Shown here in pieces: positions 1-8,098 of a stretch of 47,173 nt of DNA. The stretch is taken from NCBI GenBank assembly GCA_964246985.1, contig CAXTSE010000024.1, positions 1-47,173 on the forward strand, given 5' to 3'. A model generated the notes under the pieces. It worked only from the letters and a program-made list of their open reading frames with translations, did not search any database and was not told the origin of the DNA. A program made the translations under genes and the position numbers. This stretch comes from CAXTSE01 sp964246985 (GTDB lineage: Bacteria; Actinomycetota; Actinomycetes; Actinomycetales; Microbacteriaceae). How positions within the stretch are numbered: the stretch's first letter is position 1; each line of letters opens with the position of its first letter.

Positions 1-67
1 GGCGCTCGAAGTCGACGCGCTGCTCCCAGTCGACGGCGTTCGTGCCCGTGGTTCCGGTGTTCTTCAT
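1..67 (-). CDS. N-terminal fragment of a probable M24-family peptidase/hydrolase
   Basis: Only the first 22 codons lie in the window; the gene runs off the left edge. ATG at 67 is preceded on the minus strand by a purine-rich GAAAGG stretch. The readable peptide contains DWEQRVDFER. This resembles the N-termini of actinobacterial M24 (aminopeptidase P/creatinase-like) proteins, but 22 residues are not enough to prove it. It lies 41 bp downstream of the SDR gene on the same strand, so it probably belongs to the same transcript and to the catabolic locus. Confidence 0.4.
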   Translation of the reverse strand, partial: MKNTGTTGTNAVDWEQRVDFER

Positions 68-108
68 GGTGGCGAGGACCTTTCGCTGGCGAGATGCGGG
101 CTGATCCT

Positions 109-882
109 CTAGACGAGGATCATGCCGCCCTCGATCGGGATCACCTGACCGGTGATGTAGTCGGAGTCCGAGGCGGCGAGGAAGATCGCCGTCGGGACGA
201 TGTCGGATGGCTGGGCCGGGCGGCCGAGCAGGATGTCGCCGGCCATCGAGGCGAACCCCGAGTCGCCCTCCCCCATGGCCTCGAGGTCACGGTCGAGCTT
301 GTCCCAGAGCGGGGTCTCGACGACCCCCGGCGCGAACGCGTTCACGGTGATGCCGTGCGCGGCGAGGGAGCGGGCACCCGACTGGGTCAGCGAGATGACC
401 GCCGCCTTGGCCGCACTGTAGGGCGCGAAGCTCGGGAAGCCGGTGCGACCGGCGATCGACGCGGTATTGACGACCTTGCCTCCGCCGCCCTGGGCGATGA
501 ACTGGCGCGCCGCCTCCTGCGTGCCCACGAGCACGCTCAGCGCGTTGACGCGCAGCACCAGCTCGAAGTTGTCCTCGGTGATGTCGAGGTACTTCATGGG
601 GGCGTTCATGCCCGCGTTGTTGAAGTAGGCGTCGAGTCGGCCGTAGCGAGCCACGGCGTGCCCGATCCCCGCCTGGACGGCCGCGCGATCGGTGACGTCG
701 ACGCGCACCGCGGAGGCGCTGCCGCCGTCGGACGTGATCTGCTCGGCGACCGCCTCGGCCGCGGGTAGATCGAGGTCGGCGATCACGACGTTGGCGCCTT
801 CGGCGGCCATGCCGCGTGCGATGCCCGCCCCGATACCCGAGGCTCCGCCGGTGACGACGACGGTCCTGTCAGCGAGTCTCAC
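109..882 (-). CDS. SDR family oxidoreductase (classical, NAD-type)
   Basis: A 257-residue classical short-chain dehydrogenase, the usual length for the family. The Rossmann motif TGGASGIGAG is at 11-20. Asp36 ends beta-2 and favours NAD(H). NNAG is at 88-91, with catalytic Ser142, Tyr155 and Lys159 (YSAAK). The C-terminus GQVIPIEGGMILV is typical of the group that includes 3-oxoacyl-ACP reductase and polyol dehydrogenases. The substrate cannot be read from sequence. A perfect 19-bp palindrome lies 39 bp upstream of the ATG and is shared with other promoters of the locus. The enzyme is therefore probably co-regulated with the importers and amidohydrolases. It is followed on the same strand by the gene cut at position 1. 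Confidence 0.9.
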   Translation of the reverse strand: MRLADRTVVVTGGASGIGAGIARGMAAEGANVVIADLDLPAAEAVAEQITSDGGSASAVRVDVTDRAAVQAGIGHAVARYGRLDAYFNNAGMNAPMKYLDITEDNFELVLRVNALSVLVGTQEAARQFIAQGGGGKVVNTASIAGRTGFPSFAPYSAAKAAVISLTQSGARSLAAHGITVNAFAPGVVETPLWDKLDRDLEAMGEGDSGFASMAGDILLGRPAQPSDIVPTAIFLAASDSDYITGQVIPIEGGMILV

Positions 883-921
883 GCCTGCTCCTTTGCAGTG
901 GCGGCGAACCGGGTCCGATGC

Positions 922-940
922 TGTGAAGTCTTACTTCACA
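922..940. promoter_or_regulatory. Operator palindrome, copy 1 (SDR/VOC divergent promoter)
   Basis: Perfect inverted repeat TGTGAAGTCTTACTTCACA: 8-bp arms around CTT. It lies in the 264-bp region between the divergent SDR (start 882) and VOC (start 1147) genes. It fits the consensus TGTNNAGTNNNACTNNACA seen at four more promoters in this window. Read on the minus strand, the left arm supplies TGAAGT as a possible -10, 17 bp downstream of TTGAAT, so a bound protein would block the SDR promoter. Confidence 0.75.
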
Positions 941-1146
941 CGGCTGCGCGTGTTCATTCAATCCGTCGCCTCTGAGGTTGTCAAGCCGCGCACGCCGGGA
1001 GGCCATAATCCCTGTCCATTGCTGGCGAGTTGCACCCTGCCCCCGCCCCTTGACGGCGGCACGCCCGCGAGCGCTAGTGTTCATGTCAGCCGTTCAGCAA
1101 AAGTGAAATCGACCCCGCAACGACGCGGGAGACAAGGGAGGCCGTC

Positions 1147-1596
1147 ATGGCATTCACCGTGCAGGGTCTGCACCACATCGGCCTGACCGTCAGCGACATG
1201 CAGGCGTCGTTCGCGTGGTACTCGCGCATGTTCGGGCTCGAGGGCGGCCCGGTCAACCACGGGGAGGGCGAGGAGCTCTCGCGCGCGCTGCAGGTCGACG
1301 GGGCGGCACTGTCGTTCTCGATGATCGACATCGGCGGCACGCGGATCGAGTTTCTCCAGTACCACAGCCCGGAGGGGCTGCCCTTCGACCGGCGCAACGC
1401 CGACGTGGGCTCCGCGCACCTCTGCCTGCAGGTGTCGGACATGGACGCCGCCTACGCCGAGCTGACGGAGAAGGGCGCCGTGTTCAACGCCCCACCCGTC
1501 ACGCTGACCGACGGAGACCTGGCCGGCTCCCGCTGGGCCTACCTCCGCGACCCCGACGGCATCCAGCTCGAGATCTGGCAGACGCCCGCGCCCTGA
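1147..1596 (+). CDS. VOC family (glyoxalase/dioxygenase-fold) protein
   Basis: A 149-residue protein with the two-module vicinal oxygen chelate fold. The first module starts LHHIGLTVSDM (from residue 8) and the second at about residue 89 (AHLCLQVSDMD). Candidate metal ligands sit at the four expected places: His10, Glu68 (IEFLQY), His91 and Glu142 (LEIWQ). This set matches glyoxalase I or methylmalonyl-CoA epimerase-type metal sites, but the reaction here is unknown. A GGGAG ribosome-binding stretch precedes the ATG. It is transcribed divergently from the SDR across a shared operator region, and its end is only 6 bp from the convergent XRE regulator. Confidence 0.85.
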   Translation: MAFTVQGLHHIGLTVSDMQASFAWYSRMFGLEGGPVNHGEGEELSRALQVDGAALSFSMIDIGGTRIEFLQYHSPEGLPFDRRNADVGSAHLCLQVSDMDAAYAELTEKGAVFNAPPVTLTDGDLAGSRWAYLRDPDGIQLEIWQTPAP

Positions 1597-1602
1597 CCGA
1601 CG

Positions 1603-2250
1603 TCAGCCGTGGTGGCCGTGCACGAACCAGATGCCGTGCATGTCCTCATCGCCCGAGTTGCGGAAGATATGCGGGATGAGCGAGTCGAAGCCGAGCGACT
1701 CGCCCGCCTGGAGGGTGAACATCTCGTCGCCCACCGTGACCTCGAGCTGCCCCTGCATCACGTAGCCGTACTCGTAGCCGGCGTGCGAGAGCAGCTCTCC
1801 GCTGTTGGTCGACGTGGCACCGGGTGCGTAGACGATGCGCATGAAGTTGACGTCGTGCTCGGGCGTGGCCGCGAGGCGCTCCCATTCGACGCCCGCCGCC
1901 ATGTCGATGCGGGAGCGGTGGGTGGGATGCACGACCGAGATCCGGTTGGCGTACTCCGAGGGCTGCCATGCCGCAGAGGGATTCACGAGGCCCCCGCGAT
2001 CAACGCTCTCGAACGAGCCCGCCGTCACGAGTGACGGCGCCGGCGCTGGCTGCTTGACCTCGAACAGCTCGTCGACCGACACCCCGAGCAGCCGGGAGAA
2101 CGAGTAGAGCGTTGCCACCGAGGGCTGCGACTTGCCGTTCTCGATCTGGGAGATGAAGGACGGCGACACGTTCGCCTGCCGCGCCAGCTCACGCAGCGTG
2201 AGACCCGACTTGATGCGGATATCGCGCAGGCGCTCACCGAGATTGTCCAT
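1603..2250 (-). CDS. XRE-family transcriptional regulator with C-terminal cupin domain
   Basis: 215 residues. The N-terminal helix-turn-helix runs from about 5 to 60 (GERLRDIRIKSGLTLRELA, then SPSFISQIENGKSQPS). A cupin_2 fold covers roughly 130-213 (HAGYEYGYVMQGQLEVTVGDE, LQAGESLGFDSLIPH). This layout is that of PuuR-like regulators, in which the cupin binds a small effector. It is the last gene of the importer operon 7095 to 1603 and starts 45 bp after the ATPase-permease stop. It is a candidate regulator of the locus. A second XRE-cupin protein (7364-7999) has the same architecture and may be a paralog with a different effector. Confidence 0.9.
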   Translation of the reverse strand: MDNLGERLRDIRIKSGLTLRELARQANVSPSFISQIENGKSQPSVATLYSFSRLLGVSVDELFEVKQPAPAPSLVTAGSFESVDRGGLVNPSAAWQPSEYANRISVVHPTHRSRIDMAAGVEWERLAATPEHDVNFMRIVYAPGATSTNSGELLSHAGYEYGYVMQGQLEVTVGDEMFTLQAGESLGFDSLIPHIFRNSGDEDMHGIWFVHGHHG

Positions 2251-2295
2251 GTCGCGCTGGTTCCGTTCTACCTAGGCCCGCACAATGTGAACAAA

Positions 2296-4809
2296 TTACA
2301 CGGTCGCGTTGTCCCGGCGCTTGCGGCGCGCACGGGCGAACGAGTAGAGGATCGCCGCCGCGAGGATGAGCAGCCCCTGGAACGCGTACTGCCAGGTCTG
2401 GTCGAGCCCGAGGAAGCTCGTCGCGTTGAGCACCTGGATGAGCAGGATCGCGCCGACCAGGGTGCCGATGAAGGTTCCGCGCCCACCCAGCAGGCTCGTG
2501 CCGCCGAGCACGACGGCCGTGATGCTCGTGAGCGTGTAGCTCACGCCCTGGGCAGGATCGCCGACGCCGATCTGCGCCATGAGCATGATCGCGCCCAGGA
2601 AGGTGAGGGCGGAGGTCGCGACGTAGGCCAGGATCACCGTCGGGGTGATCCGGATGCCGATGCGTCGCGCGGACTCCTCGCTCGATCCGGTGGCGCGGAG
2701 GCGCCAGCCCCAGCGACGCTTGCGCAGCAGCAGCTCCAGGCCGATCGCGATCGCGACCAGGACGATGAAGGCCACCGGGATCGCCCCCAGCTTGGTCGTG
2801 ATGACCTGGGTGATCCGGCCGCTGATGTAGCCCTCGGGCGCGTCGCGGAGGATGAAGCTCAGACCCTGGAGTGCGATGTAGATCGCGAGGGTGGCGGCGA
2901 TCGCGGTGAACTTCCCGAACCGGATCAGGGCGCCGTTGACGAAGCCGACGGCCACCGCGATGAGCAGCATGAGCGCGAGTCCGACCGGGATCAGCCACGG
3001 CGGCTGATCGTCGGTGAGGAAGAACGACGCGACGACCACGAGGAACCCCGCCAACGGACCGACCGAGAGGTCGATGCCGCCGATCAGCAGGGCGATCGTC
3101 TGGCCGAGGGCGATGAAGCCGAGGGCCGCGACCGCGGTCAGCATGGACGAGATGTTGAAGTCGTTCAGGTACCGGTCGTTCTGCGAGAAGACGAAGATGC
3201 CGAGGCCGAGGATCACGGCCGTCAGCAGGGCCGTCGGGGCGTAGTCGCCCTGGATGAAGCGACGGAAGCCCGTCGAGCGGAGCTCCCGATTGGCGTTGGC
3301 CCCGACCGTCACCGAGTGGGTGGTCGAGCTGACCGCCGCCGAGATGATCTCCTGCTCGCTGATCTCGTCGTCGACGAGATTGGCGACCACGTGCCCGCGC
3401 GACATCACGATCACGCGGTCGCAGAGCCCCTCGAGCTCCTTGGCGTCCGACGATGCGACGACCACGGGGATGCCGGCCGACGACACCTCGCGCAGGATCC
3501 GGTAGATCTCGGAGCGCGCTCCGACGTCGACGCCCTGCGTCGGCTCGTCGGCGACGACCAGCAGCGGCTCGGAGAGCAGCGCGCGGGCCATCACGATCTT
3601 CTGCTGGTTGCCGCCCGAGAGCGACGAGACCTTCGCGTCGAGCGACGACGCCTTCACCGCCAGCGAGTCGAGGGTGTCGGCGACGGCGCCGACCTCCGCC
3701 CGGCGGCTCAGCAGCGGCCCGCGACGGAACCTCGTGAGGGCCGAGACCGCGGCGTTCTCGCGCACGTCGAGGTCCATCATGAGGCCCTCGCGGTGACGGT
3801 CGGCGGGCATGTAGGCCGCCTTCTGGATCAGCTCGCGCCCGGTGCGGGCCTGTCCGGCGACGACGACCGCGCCGGTGAAGGGCTGGAGTCCGGCCAGGGC
3901 GCGCAGCAGCTCGCTCTGGCCGTTGCCGACGACACCCGCCACGCCGATGATCTCGCCGCGACGGGCCGTGAGGGTCACGTCGCTGAAGCCCTCGCCGGTC
4001 AGTCCGGTGAGCTGGAGCATCTCGGCGTCCGCGCCGCCCGGGTGCTTGTCGGGGAAGGTCGAGTCGAGCTGGCGACCCACGATCATCGCGAGCAGCTCGG
4101 GGTCGGTGATCTCGTCCACGACGGCGGTGCCGCGCACCCGTCCGTCGCGGAGGACGGTGACCTGGTGGGCGATCTCGCGCACCTCCGCCAGGCGGTGGGT
4201 GATGTACACGACGGATGTGCCCTGCGCGACGGCATCGCGCACGCGGCGGAACAGCAGATCGACCGAGTCCTGGTCGAGCGGCGCGGTCGGCTCATCGAGC
4301 ACGAGCATGGCGGGTCGGATCGCCAGTGCCTTGGCGATCTCGAGCAGGTGCTTCTGGGCGACGGTGAGGGTCTCGACCCGGTCCTGCAGGTGCACGTGCA
4401 GACCGACCCCGTCGAGCAGCTCGCCCGCGATGTCGCGCGGGCTGCCCTCGGCGAAGACCGACGCGGGCAGGGCCACGCGCAGGTTTTCCTCGATGGTCAT
4501 GTCGGGGAGCACCGCCGGATGCTGGTGCACGATGGCGATGCCGAGCTGGGACGCGCGCGCGGGGGTGAGCGTCGTGATGGCGTCTCCGCGGAATCGGATC
4601 TCGCCGGTATCGGGCTGCACCGTGCCCGACGCGACGTTCATCAGCGTCGACTTGCCCGCGCCGTTCTCGCCGAGGAGCGCGTGCACCTCGCCGGGACGGA
4701 TGTCGAGCGAGACGTCGGTGAGCGCAGCGACGCCCGCGTAGTTCTTCGAGATCCCTGTCAGCGACAGGGTCGGCGTCACAGCCGGGGCCTCGGTGGTCTG
4801 GGTGGTCAC
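2296..4809 (-). CDS. ABC importer fusion: double RbsA-type ATPase joined to RbsC-type permease (system 1)
   Basis: 837 residues in one chain. Residues 1-500 are two RbsA-like nucleotide-binding domains. The first has Walker A GENGAGKST (47-55) and Walker B LVLDEPT (169-175). The second has a degenerate Walker A (GVVGNGQSE, no Lys), signature LSGGNQQK (397-404) and ADEPTQGVD. From about 520 to the C-terminus is a hydrophobic RbsC-like permease with GGIDLSVG and the GGTSLLGGRG loop. CUT2-family ATPases and permeases are normally separate proteins of about 500 and 330 residues, so this is a full-length fusion. The start is GTG with AAGGA upstream. With the standalone permease (6076-7095), the complex would have two different membrane subunits. 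The substrate is unknown. Confidence 0.9.
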   Translation of the reverse strand: MTTQTTEAPAVTPTLSLTGISKNYAGVAALTDVSLDIRPGEVHALLGENGAGKSTLMNVASGTVQPDTGEIRFRGDAITTLTPARASQLGIAIVHQHPAVLPDMTIEENLRVALPASVFAEGSPRDIAGELLDGVGLHVHLQDRVETLTVAQKHLLEIAKALAIRPAMLVLDEPTAPLDQDSVDLLFRRVRDAVAQGTSVVYITHRLAEVREIAHQVTVLRDGRVRGTAVVDEITDPELLAMIVGRQLDSTFPDKHPGGADAEMLQLTGLTGEGFSDVTLTARRGEIIGVAGVVGNGQSELLRALAGLQPFTGAVVVAGQARTGRELIQKAAYMPADRHREGLMMDLDVRENAAVSALTRFRRGPLLSRRAEVGAVADTLDSLAVKASSLDAKVSSLSGGNQQKIVMARALLSEPLLVVADEPTQGVDVGARSEIYRILREVSSAGIPVVVASSDAKELEGLCDRVIVMSRGHVVANLVDDEISEQEIISAAVSSTTHSVTVGANANRELRSTGFRRFIQGDYAPTALLTAVILGLGIFVFSQNDRYLNDFNISSMLTAVAALGFIALGQTIALLIGGIDLSVGPLAGFLVVVASFFLTDDQPPWLIPVGLALMLLIAVAVGFVNGALIRFGKFTAIAATLAIYIALQGLSFILRDAPEGYISGRITQVITTKLGAIPVAFIVLVAIAIGLELLLRKRRWGWRLRATGSSEESARRIGIRITPTVILAYVATSALTFLGAIMLMAQIGVGDPAQGVSYTLTSITAVVLGGTSLLGGRGTFIGTLVGAILLIQVLNATSFLGLDQTWQYAFQGLLILAAAILYSFARARRKRRDNATV

Positions 4810-4840
4810 GGTGCGATCCTTCAGTTCGAGGTGCTCGGGG

Positions 4841-4882
4841 GTCGGCGGGCCGGCACCGGATGTCGGTGTCCGGCCCGCCGAC
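4841..4882. terminator. Strong intercistronic hairpin between SBP and ATPase-permease genes
   Basis: An 18-bp GC-rich stem (left arm 4841-4858, right arm 4864-4882) with one bulged base and a 5-base loop lies between the binding-protein stop at 4890 and the ATPase start at 4809. There is no T-run, so it is more likely an mRNA-stabilising or attenuating hairpin than a full terminator. Such hairpins raise binding-protein output over the membrane components. Confidence 0.7.
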
Positions 4883-4889
4883 GAGCGGG

Positions 4890-6002
4890 TTACTTCAGCA
4901 GGGCGGCCTGGTCGTCGGGCGACATCTCGGCAGACAGGTAGATGTCTCCCGGCAGGTCGTCACGGCACTGGACGTCGTTGGGCGTCTTGCTCACCGAGTC
5001 CTCGAAGACCGGGGCGTCGAACACCGTGGTGTCGGGGAGCACACCGCCGGTGGCCTTCGCCACCGCGTACTGCACCGCCAGCCGCACGTTGTCGTTGCCG
5101 GTCGCGACCGTCATCATCTGGAAGTCGGGGTTGGCGTCCTTGTTCTCCTGGAAGAAGCAGCCGAGGACGTTGCCGTCCGACGTCACGAGCGCGGGGATCG
5201 AGCGACCGCTCTTGGTGAACTCGGGCAGAGCACCGACCAGCGACGGTCCGAAGTCGGACACGATGACGTCGATCTGCGGGTACTTGGCGATCGCCGCCGA
5301 GAGCACCTGCTGCGACTTGGCCGGGTCCCAGTCCGTCGGCTCGAAGGGGGCCTGGCCGAGGAACGTGTACTTGTCCTCCGGCAGGTCCTCCTTGAGTGCG
5401 TCGTACTCGTCCTGGCCCTGGCTGTTGCCCTTCGGGCCGCTCAGGAACAGGATGTTCCCGCCGTCGGGCTTGTTCTCGAGGATCCACTTGGCCCAGTTGT
5501 GGCCGTCCGTGGTGAAGTCCGCGCCGATCCACGCGTCGTAGTCCACGCCGTCCTCGCCGCCCGGGTTGACCCGGTAGGGCACCGTCACGACGCCGGCCTG
5601 GTAGGCCTGACGGAGGGTCGGGAGCATCGCCTCGCCCGCATCCGGGAACACGACGATCGCGTCGACGCCCTTGGCGACCATGCCGGTGATGTCGGAGATC
5701 GACTTCTGCGTATCGCCCTGACCGTCCGCGTAGAGGTACTCGGTCACGCTGGGGCACTTGCTGACCTCGTCGGCACCGGCGGCGGTCGTGACCAGGCGCC
5801 AGCTGTTGCCGCCGAAGCCGTCCAGGAGACCGAGGGTGATCTCCTTGGAGCCGCACCAGTCGGGAGCGCCCTCGAGGGGTCCGCCCTCGTCGCCGCCGCC
5901 AGCGCCGGTGCCGCCGGAGCTGCAGGCGGACAGCAGGAGCGCGCCGGCCGCCACTGTCACTGCCAGGATGCTGCGGAATCTGCGTCGTTGCATGTGGTTC
6001 AT
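4890..6002 (-). CDS. Periplasmic-binding-protein-type lipoprotein of importer 1 (Peripla_BP_4-like)
   Basis: 370 residues. A lipoprotein signal ends in LLLSAC with lipidated Cys27, followed by a Gly/Ser-rich tether. The body is a two-lobed sugar/nucleoside-type binding fold (GLLDGFGGNSWR near 58-69, GVDAIVVFPDAGEA near 112-125, DVIVSDFGPSLVGA near 245-258). The mature protein has four cysteines (50, 83, 282, 346), placed as in the second binding protein of the locus, which suggests two disulfides outside the cell. ATG at 6002 has GTGAGGA just upstream. The gene lies between the standalone permease and the ATPase-permease fusion. Confidence 0.88.
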   Translation of the reverse strand: MNHMQRRRFRSILAVTVAAGALLLSACSSGGTGAGGGDEGGPLEGAPDWCGSKEITLGLLDGFGGNSWRLVTTAAGADEVSKCPSVTEYLYADGQGDTQKSISDITGMVAKGVDAIVVFPDAGEAMLPTLRQAYQAGVVTVPYRVNPGGEDGVDYDAWIGADFTTDGHNWAKWILENKPDGGNILFLSGPKGNSQGQDEYDALKEDLPEDKYTFLGQAPFEPTDWDPAKSQQVLSAAIAKYPQIDVIVSDFGPSLVGALPEFTKSGRSIPALVTSDGNVLGCFFQENKDANPDFQMMTVATGNDNVRLAVQYAVAKATGGVLPDTTVFDAPVFEDSVSKTPNDVQCRDDLPGDIYLSAEMSPDDQAALLK

Positions 6003-6075
6003 TCCTCACTGTTGGGTGGACGCGACGCCTCTGTCGCGGGTTTCTTCGGCGTCAGGGAGCGCCGAGAGTCTTCGT

Positions 6076-7095
6076 CTAGGCCGGTGCCTCGGCGACGTCG
6101 GGCCGGAACCGGCGGCGCACGCGGGTGCGCGCCGCCTGCCAGTCGACGCTGTAGAGCGCGACGCCGATCGCGAGCGCAGCTGCCTGCAGCAGCGTGCGCG
6201 CCGCGGAGGGGACGCCAAGCGCGAACGTGAACTGGTCGAGCTGGGTCAGGAACAGGGCCGCCACCACGGTCGCGATGGGGAAGCCCCGGCCGCCCAGCAG
6301 GGACGTCCCCCCGAGAACGACGACCGCCACGGAGGGCAGCAGGTACGAGTTGCCCTGGAAGGCGGTGGGCTGAGCGGTGATGCCCGCGAGCAGGATCCCG
6401 GCCAGGCAGTACAGCAGCTGCGCCCACACGAACGCGGCGGTCTGGTGCACCCGCACCCGCAGTCCGGCGGCGCGAGCCGCGAGCGGGCTGGCGCCCACCG
6501 CCTCGAAGCGTCGGCCGGGGACGGTCGTCTTGACGAGGACCATCACGAGCGCGAGCGCCGCCAGAGCGAACAGGACGGATCGGGGGATGCCGAAGGAGAG
6601 CTGCCCGGCGATGGAGGCGAGCAGGTCGGTGGTGCCGCGCGGGGTGCCGCCGGAGATGCCGATGACCGCGGCGAAGAGGAGCGCGTTCGTGCCGAGAGTG
6701 GCGATGATCGAGTTGAGCCCGAGCACGCCGACCATGAGTCCGTTCGCGAGCCCCGCCCCGACGGCGAAGACGAGCGCGAGGAGCACCGCCGGCAGCAGCT
6801 TGCTGTCGTCGCCATTGGGCTGGTGGCTGACGATGACGATCGCGAGCGAGATCGCGCCGGGCACGGACAGGTCGATGCCGCCCTGCTGGACGACGAGCAT
6901 CTGGCCGAGTCCGGCGATGGCGAGGACCGCGGCGAAGGGCAGCATTCCGAGAACGGCGCCCTGCGAGATGCTGGACGGGGCGAGCAGCGCACCGAGGATC
7001 ACCAGAGCGATCGTCGCGCCGGCGACAGTGACGAAGCCCTTGGGGATCGAGAACCGCCCACTCGTGAGCTTCGTGCGCGTCGTTGCGTCGGTCAT
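6076..7095 (-). CDS. RbsC-type ABC permease of importer 1 (standalone)
   Basis: 339 residues, mostly hydrophobic helices, in the BPD_transp_2 family. It has VVQQGGIDLSVPGA (about residues 71-84) and the late GGTSLLGGRG loop. The open frame extends to 7509, but ATG at 7095 has GGAG six bases upstream and begins just before the first hydrophobic segment, so it is the likely start. It is the first gene of the operon and is followed by the binding protein and the fused ATPase-permease. The QQGG(I/L)DLS(V/I)PGA variant is shared with the standalone permease of importer 2 and not with the fused permease domains. This indicates that the two permease types have distinct lineages. Confidence 0.88.
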   Translation of the reverse strand: MTDATTRTKLTSGRFSIPKGFVTVAGATIALVILGALLAPSSISQGAVLGMLPFAAVLAIAGLGQMLVVQQGGIDLSVPGAISLAIVIVSHQPNGDDSKLLPAVLLALVFAVGAGLANGLMVGVLGLNSIIATLGTNALLFAAVIGISGGTPRGTTDLLASIAGQLSFGIPRSVLFALAALALVMVLVKTTVPGRRFEAVGASPLAARAAGLRVRVHQTAAFVWAQLLYCLAGILLAGITAQPTAFQGNSYLLPSVAVVVLGGTSLLGGRGFPIATVVAALFLTQLDQFTFALGVPSAARTLLQAAALAIGVALYSVDWQAARTRVRRRFRPDVAEAPA

Positions 7096-7145
7096 GAGGA
7101 TCTCCGGTGCTTCCCGCCGTTGGGCTGTACCCGCTCCTCCGGGAG

Positions 7146-7164
7146 CGTTGAGTGACACTTTACA
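7146..7164. promoter_or_regulatory. Operator palindrome, copy 2 (importer 1 operon)
   Basis: CGTTGAGTGACACTTTACA, 50 bp upstream of the permease start at 7095. It matches TGTNNAGTNNNACTNNACA with one mismatch in the left end. On the minus strand it reads TGTAAAGTGTCACT. Its TAAAGT would serve as a -10, 16 bp from TTGTGA, so the site overlaps the core promoter. Confidence 0.7.
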
Positions 7165-7252
7165 GATTCCGGGAGTGTTCACAATAGGTTGCCTTGGTAA
7201 CGATCGATGCCGTTCTCGACGGGGGTCGCGGCCCCGGCTCTCGGCCACTGCC

Positions 7253-7270
7253 CGTGGTTGTACACCCACG
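7253..7270. promoter_or_regulatory. Second palindrome in the importer 1/XRE intergenic region
   Basis: CGTGGTTGTACACCCACG is an 18-bp near-perfect inverted repeat (one T/C mismatch pair) centred on TGTACA. It lies 93 bp upstream of the XRE-cupin start at 7364. Its sequence differs from the 19-bp operator. It could be the autoregulatory site of that regulator, but there is no second copy in the window to support this. The rest of this 268-bp gap holds the importer 1 operator and otherwise nothing I recognise. Confidence 0.35.
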
Positions 7271-7363
7271 TTGAACGGGACCATGCACCCTTCGGCACGA
7301 ACGCCGCACGCGATTGATCGGACTGTACGCTGTGGCTGTAAACCGAGGCGATGGGAGCGGGCG

Positions 7364-7999
7364 GTGACAGCAGAGGACATCGGCGCGCGCCTCCGCGATG
7401 CGCGCCTGCGGCAGGGCCTCAGCCTCCGGAGTGTCGCCCAGTCCCTCGGCGTGTCGGCCTCGCTGATGTCGCAGGTGGAGACCGGCAAGACGCAGCCGTC
7501 GGTGTCCACGCTCTACGCGATGGTCAGCCATCTGGGCATGTCGATGGATCAGCTTCTGGGACTGACGCCGCACTCCCCCGTCGTCGACGGCGAGATCCCG
7601 ATCTTCGGCCACTCCGGGCCGGTCCTCCCCGCCGTGCAGCGCGCCAGGGAGATCCCCGTGCTCGAGATGGAGAACGGCGTGCACTGGGAGCGCCTCGCGG
7701 TCGGCGAGGGCGGGCCGGGGGACGCCGTCCTGGTCAGCTACCAGCCGGGAGCCTCGACCTCGGTCGAAGGCGAGCTGATGCGCCACTCCGGGATCGAGTA
7801 TGCCTACATCCTCGAGGGCGAGCTGACCCTCCAGCTCGAGTTCGACACGCACGTGCTCGGACCGGGCGACTCGCTGCAGTTCAACTCGGTCCGCCCGCAC
7901 CTGTTCGCCAACCGCGGAGACGTCGTCGCGCGCGGCGTCTGGTTCGTGGTGGGCCGCCGCCATCAGGATCAGGCAATGCCGAGCTCCCCGATCATCTGA
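7364..7999 (+). CDS. XRE-family transcriptional regulator with C-terminal cupin domain
   Basis: 211 residues. The helix-turn-helix covers about 3-58 (IGARLRDARLRQGLSLRSVA, then SASLMSQVETGKTQPS) and the cupin about 128-205 (MRHSGIEYAYILEGELTLQLEF, GPGDSLQFNSVRPHLFAN). The start is GTG at 7364, with GGGAG six bases upstream; the longer open frame from 6377 overlaps the permease antisense. It is divergent from importer operon 1 and a likely regulator of it or of itself. The last codons (DQAMPSSPII) lie in a 40-bp sequence repeated just after the GNAT-AAA gene, so the C-terminus may have been remodelled. Confidence 0.88.
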   Translation: MTAEDIGARLRDARLRQGLSLRSVAQSLGVSASLMSQVETGKTQPSVSTLYAMVSHLGMSMDQLLGLTPHSPVVDGEIPIFGHSGPVLPAVQRAREIPVLEMENGVHWERLAVGEGGPGDAVLVSYQPGASTSVEGELMRHSGIEYAYILEGELTLQLEFDTHVLGPGDSLQFNSVRPHLFANRGDVVARGVWFVVGRRHQDQAMPSSPII

Positions 8000-8001
8000 T
8001 C
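7962..8001. repeat. Imperfect direct repeat flanking the GNAT-AAA gene, left copy
   Basis: About 40 bp matching 9392-9431 with six mismatches, all transitions. It covers the last codons of the XRE gene. The two copies bracket the GNAT-AAA+ gene, as if that gene had entered by duplication or recombination at this sequence. Confidence 0.6.
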
Positions 8002-8098
8002 GCCGGATCTCGTCGCCGGTCGCGACGGCGCAATATGCTCTGACCCACCATCAATGAGCTGCGGTCACAGCGTCGGGCGCAGCGGGAGCGAGTGTGCC

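Noticed and set aside
1099..1120. Possible sixth operator before the VOC gene (AAAAGTGAAATCG)
   Set aside because: Only the AGT matches; neither ACT nor ACA is in place.
2286..2301. Partial inverted repeat TGTGAACAAATTACAC near the end of the importer 1 ATPase gene
   Set aside because: It lacks the AGT-N3-ACT core of the shared operator and spans a stop codon; too weak to call an operator.
2287..4941. Long plus-strand open frame of 884 codons opposite the ATPase-permease gene
   Set aside because: It is an Arg/Asp/Glu/Gly-rich shadow typical of high-GC antisense frames; the minus strand has clear ABC motifs in the same span.
7321..7345. ACTGTACG and CTGTAAAC near the XRE start as a possible operator half-site
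   Set aside because: The AGT half is missing at the required spacing.
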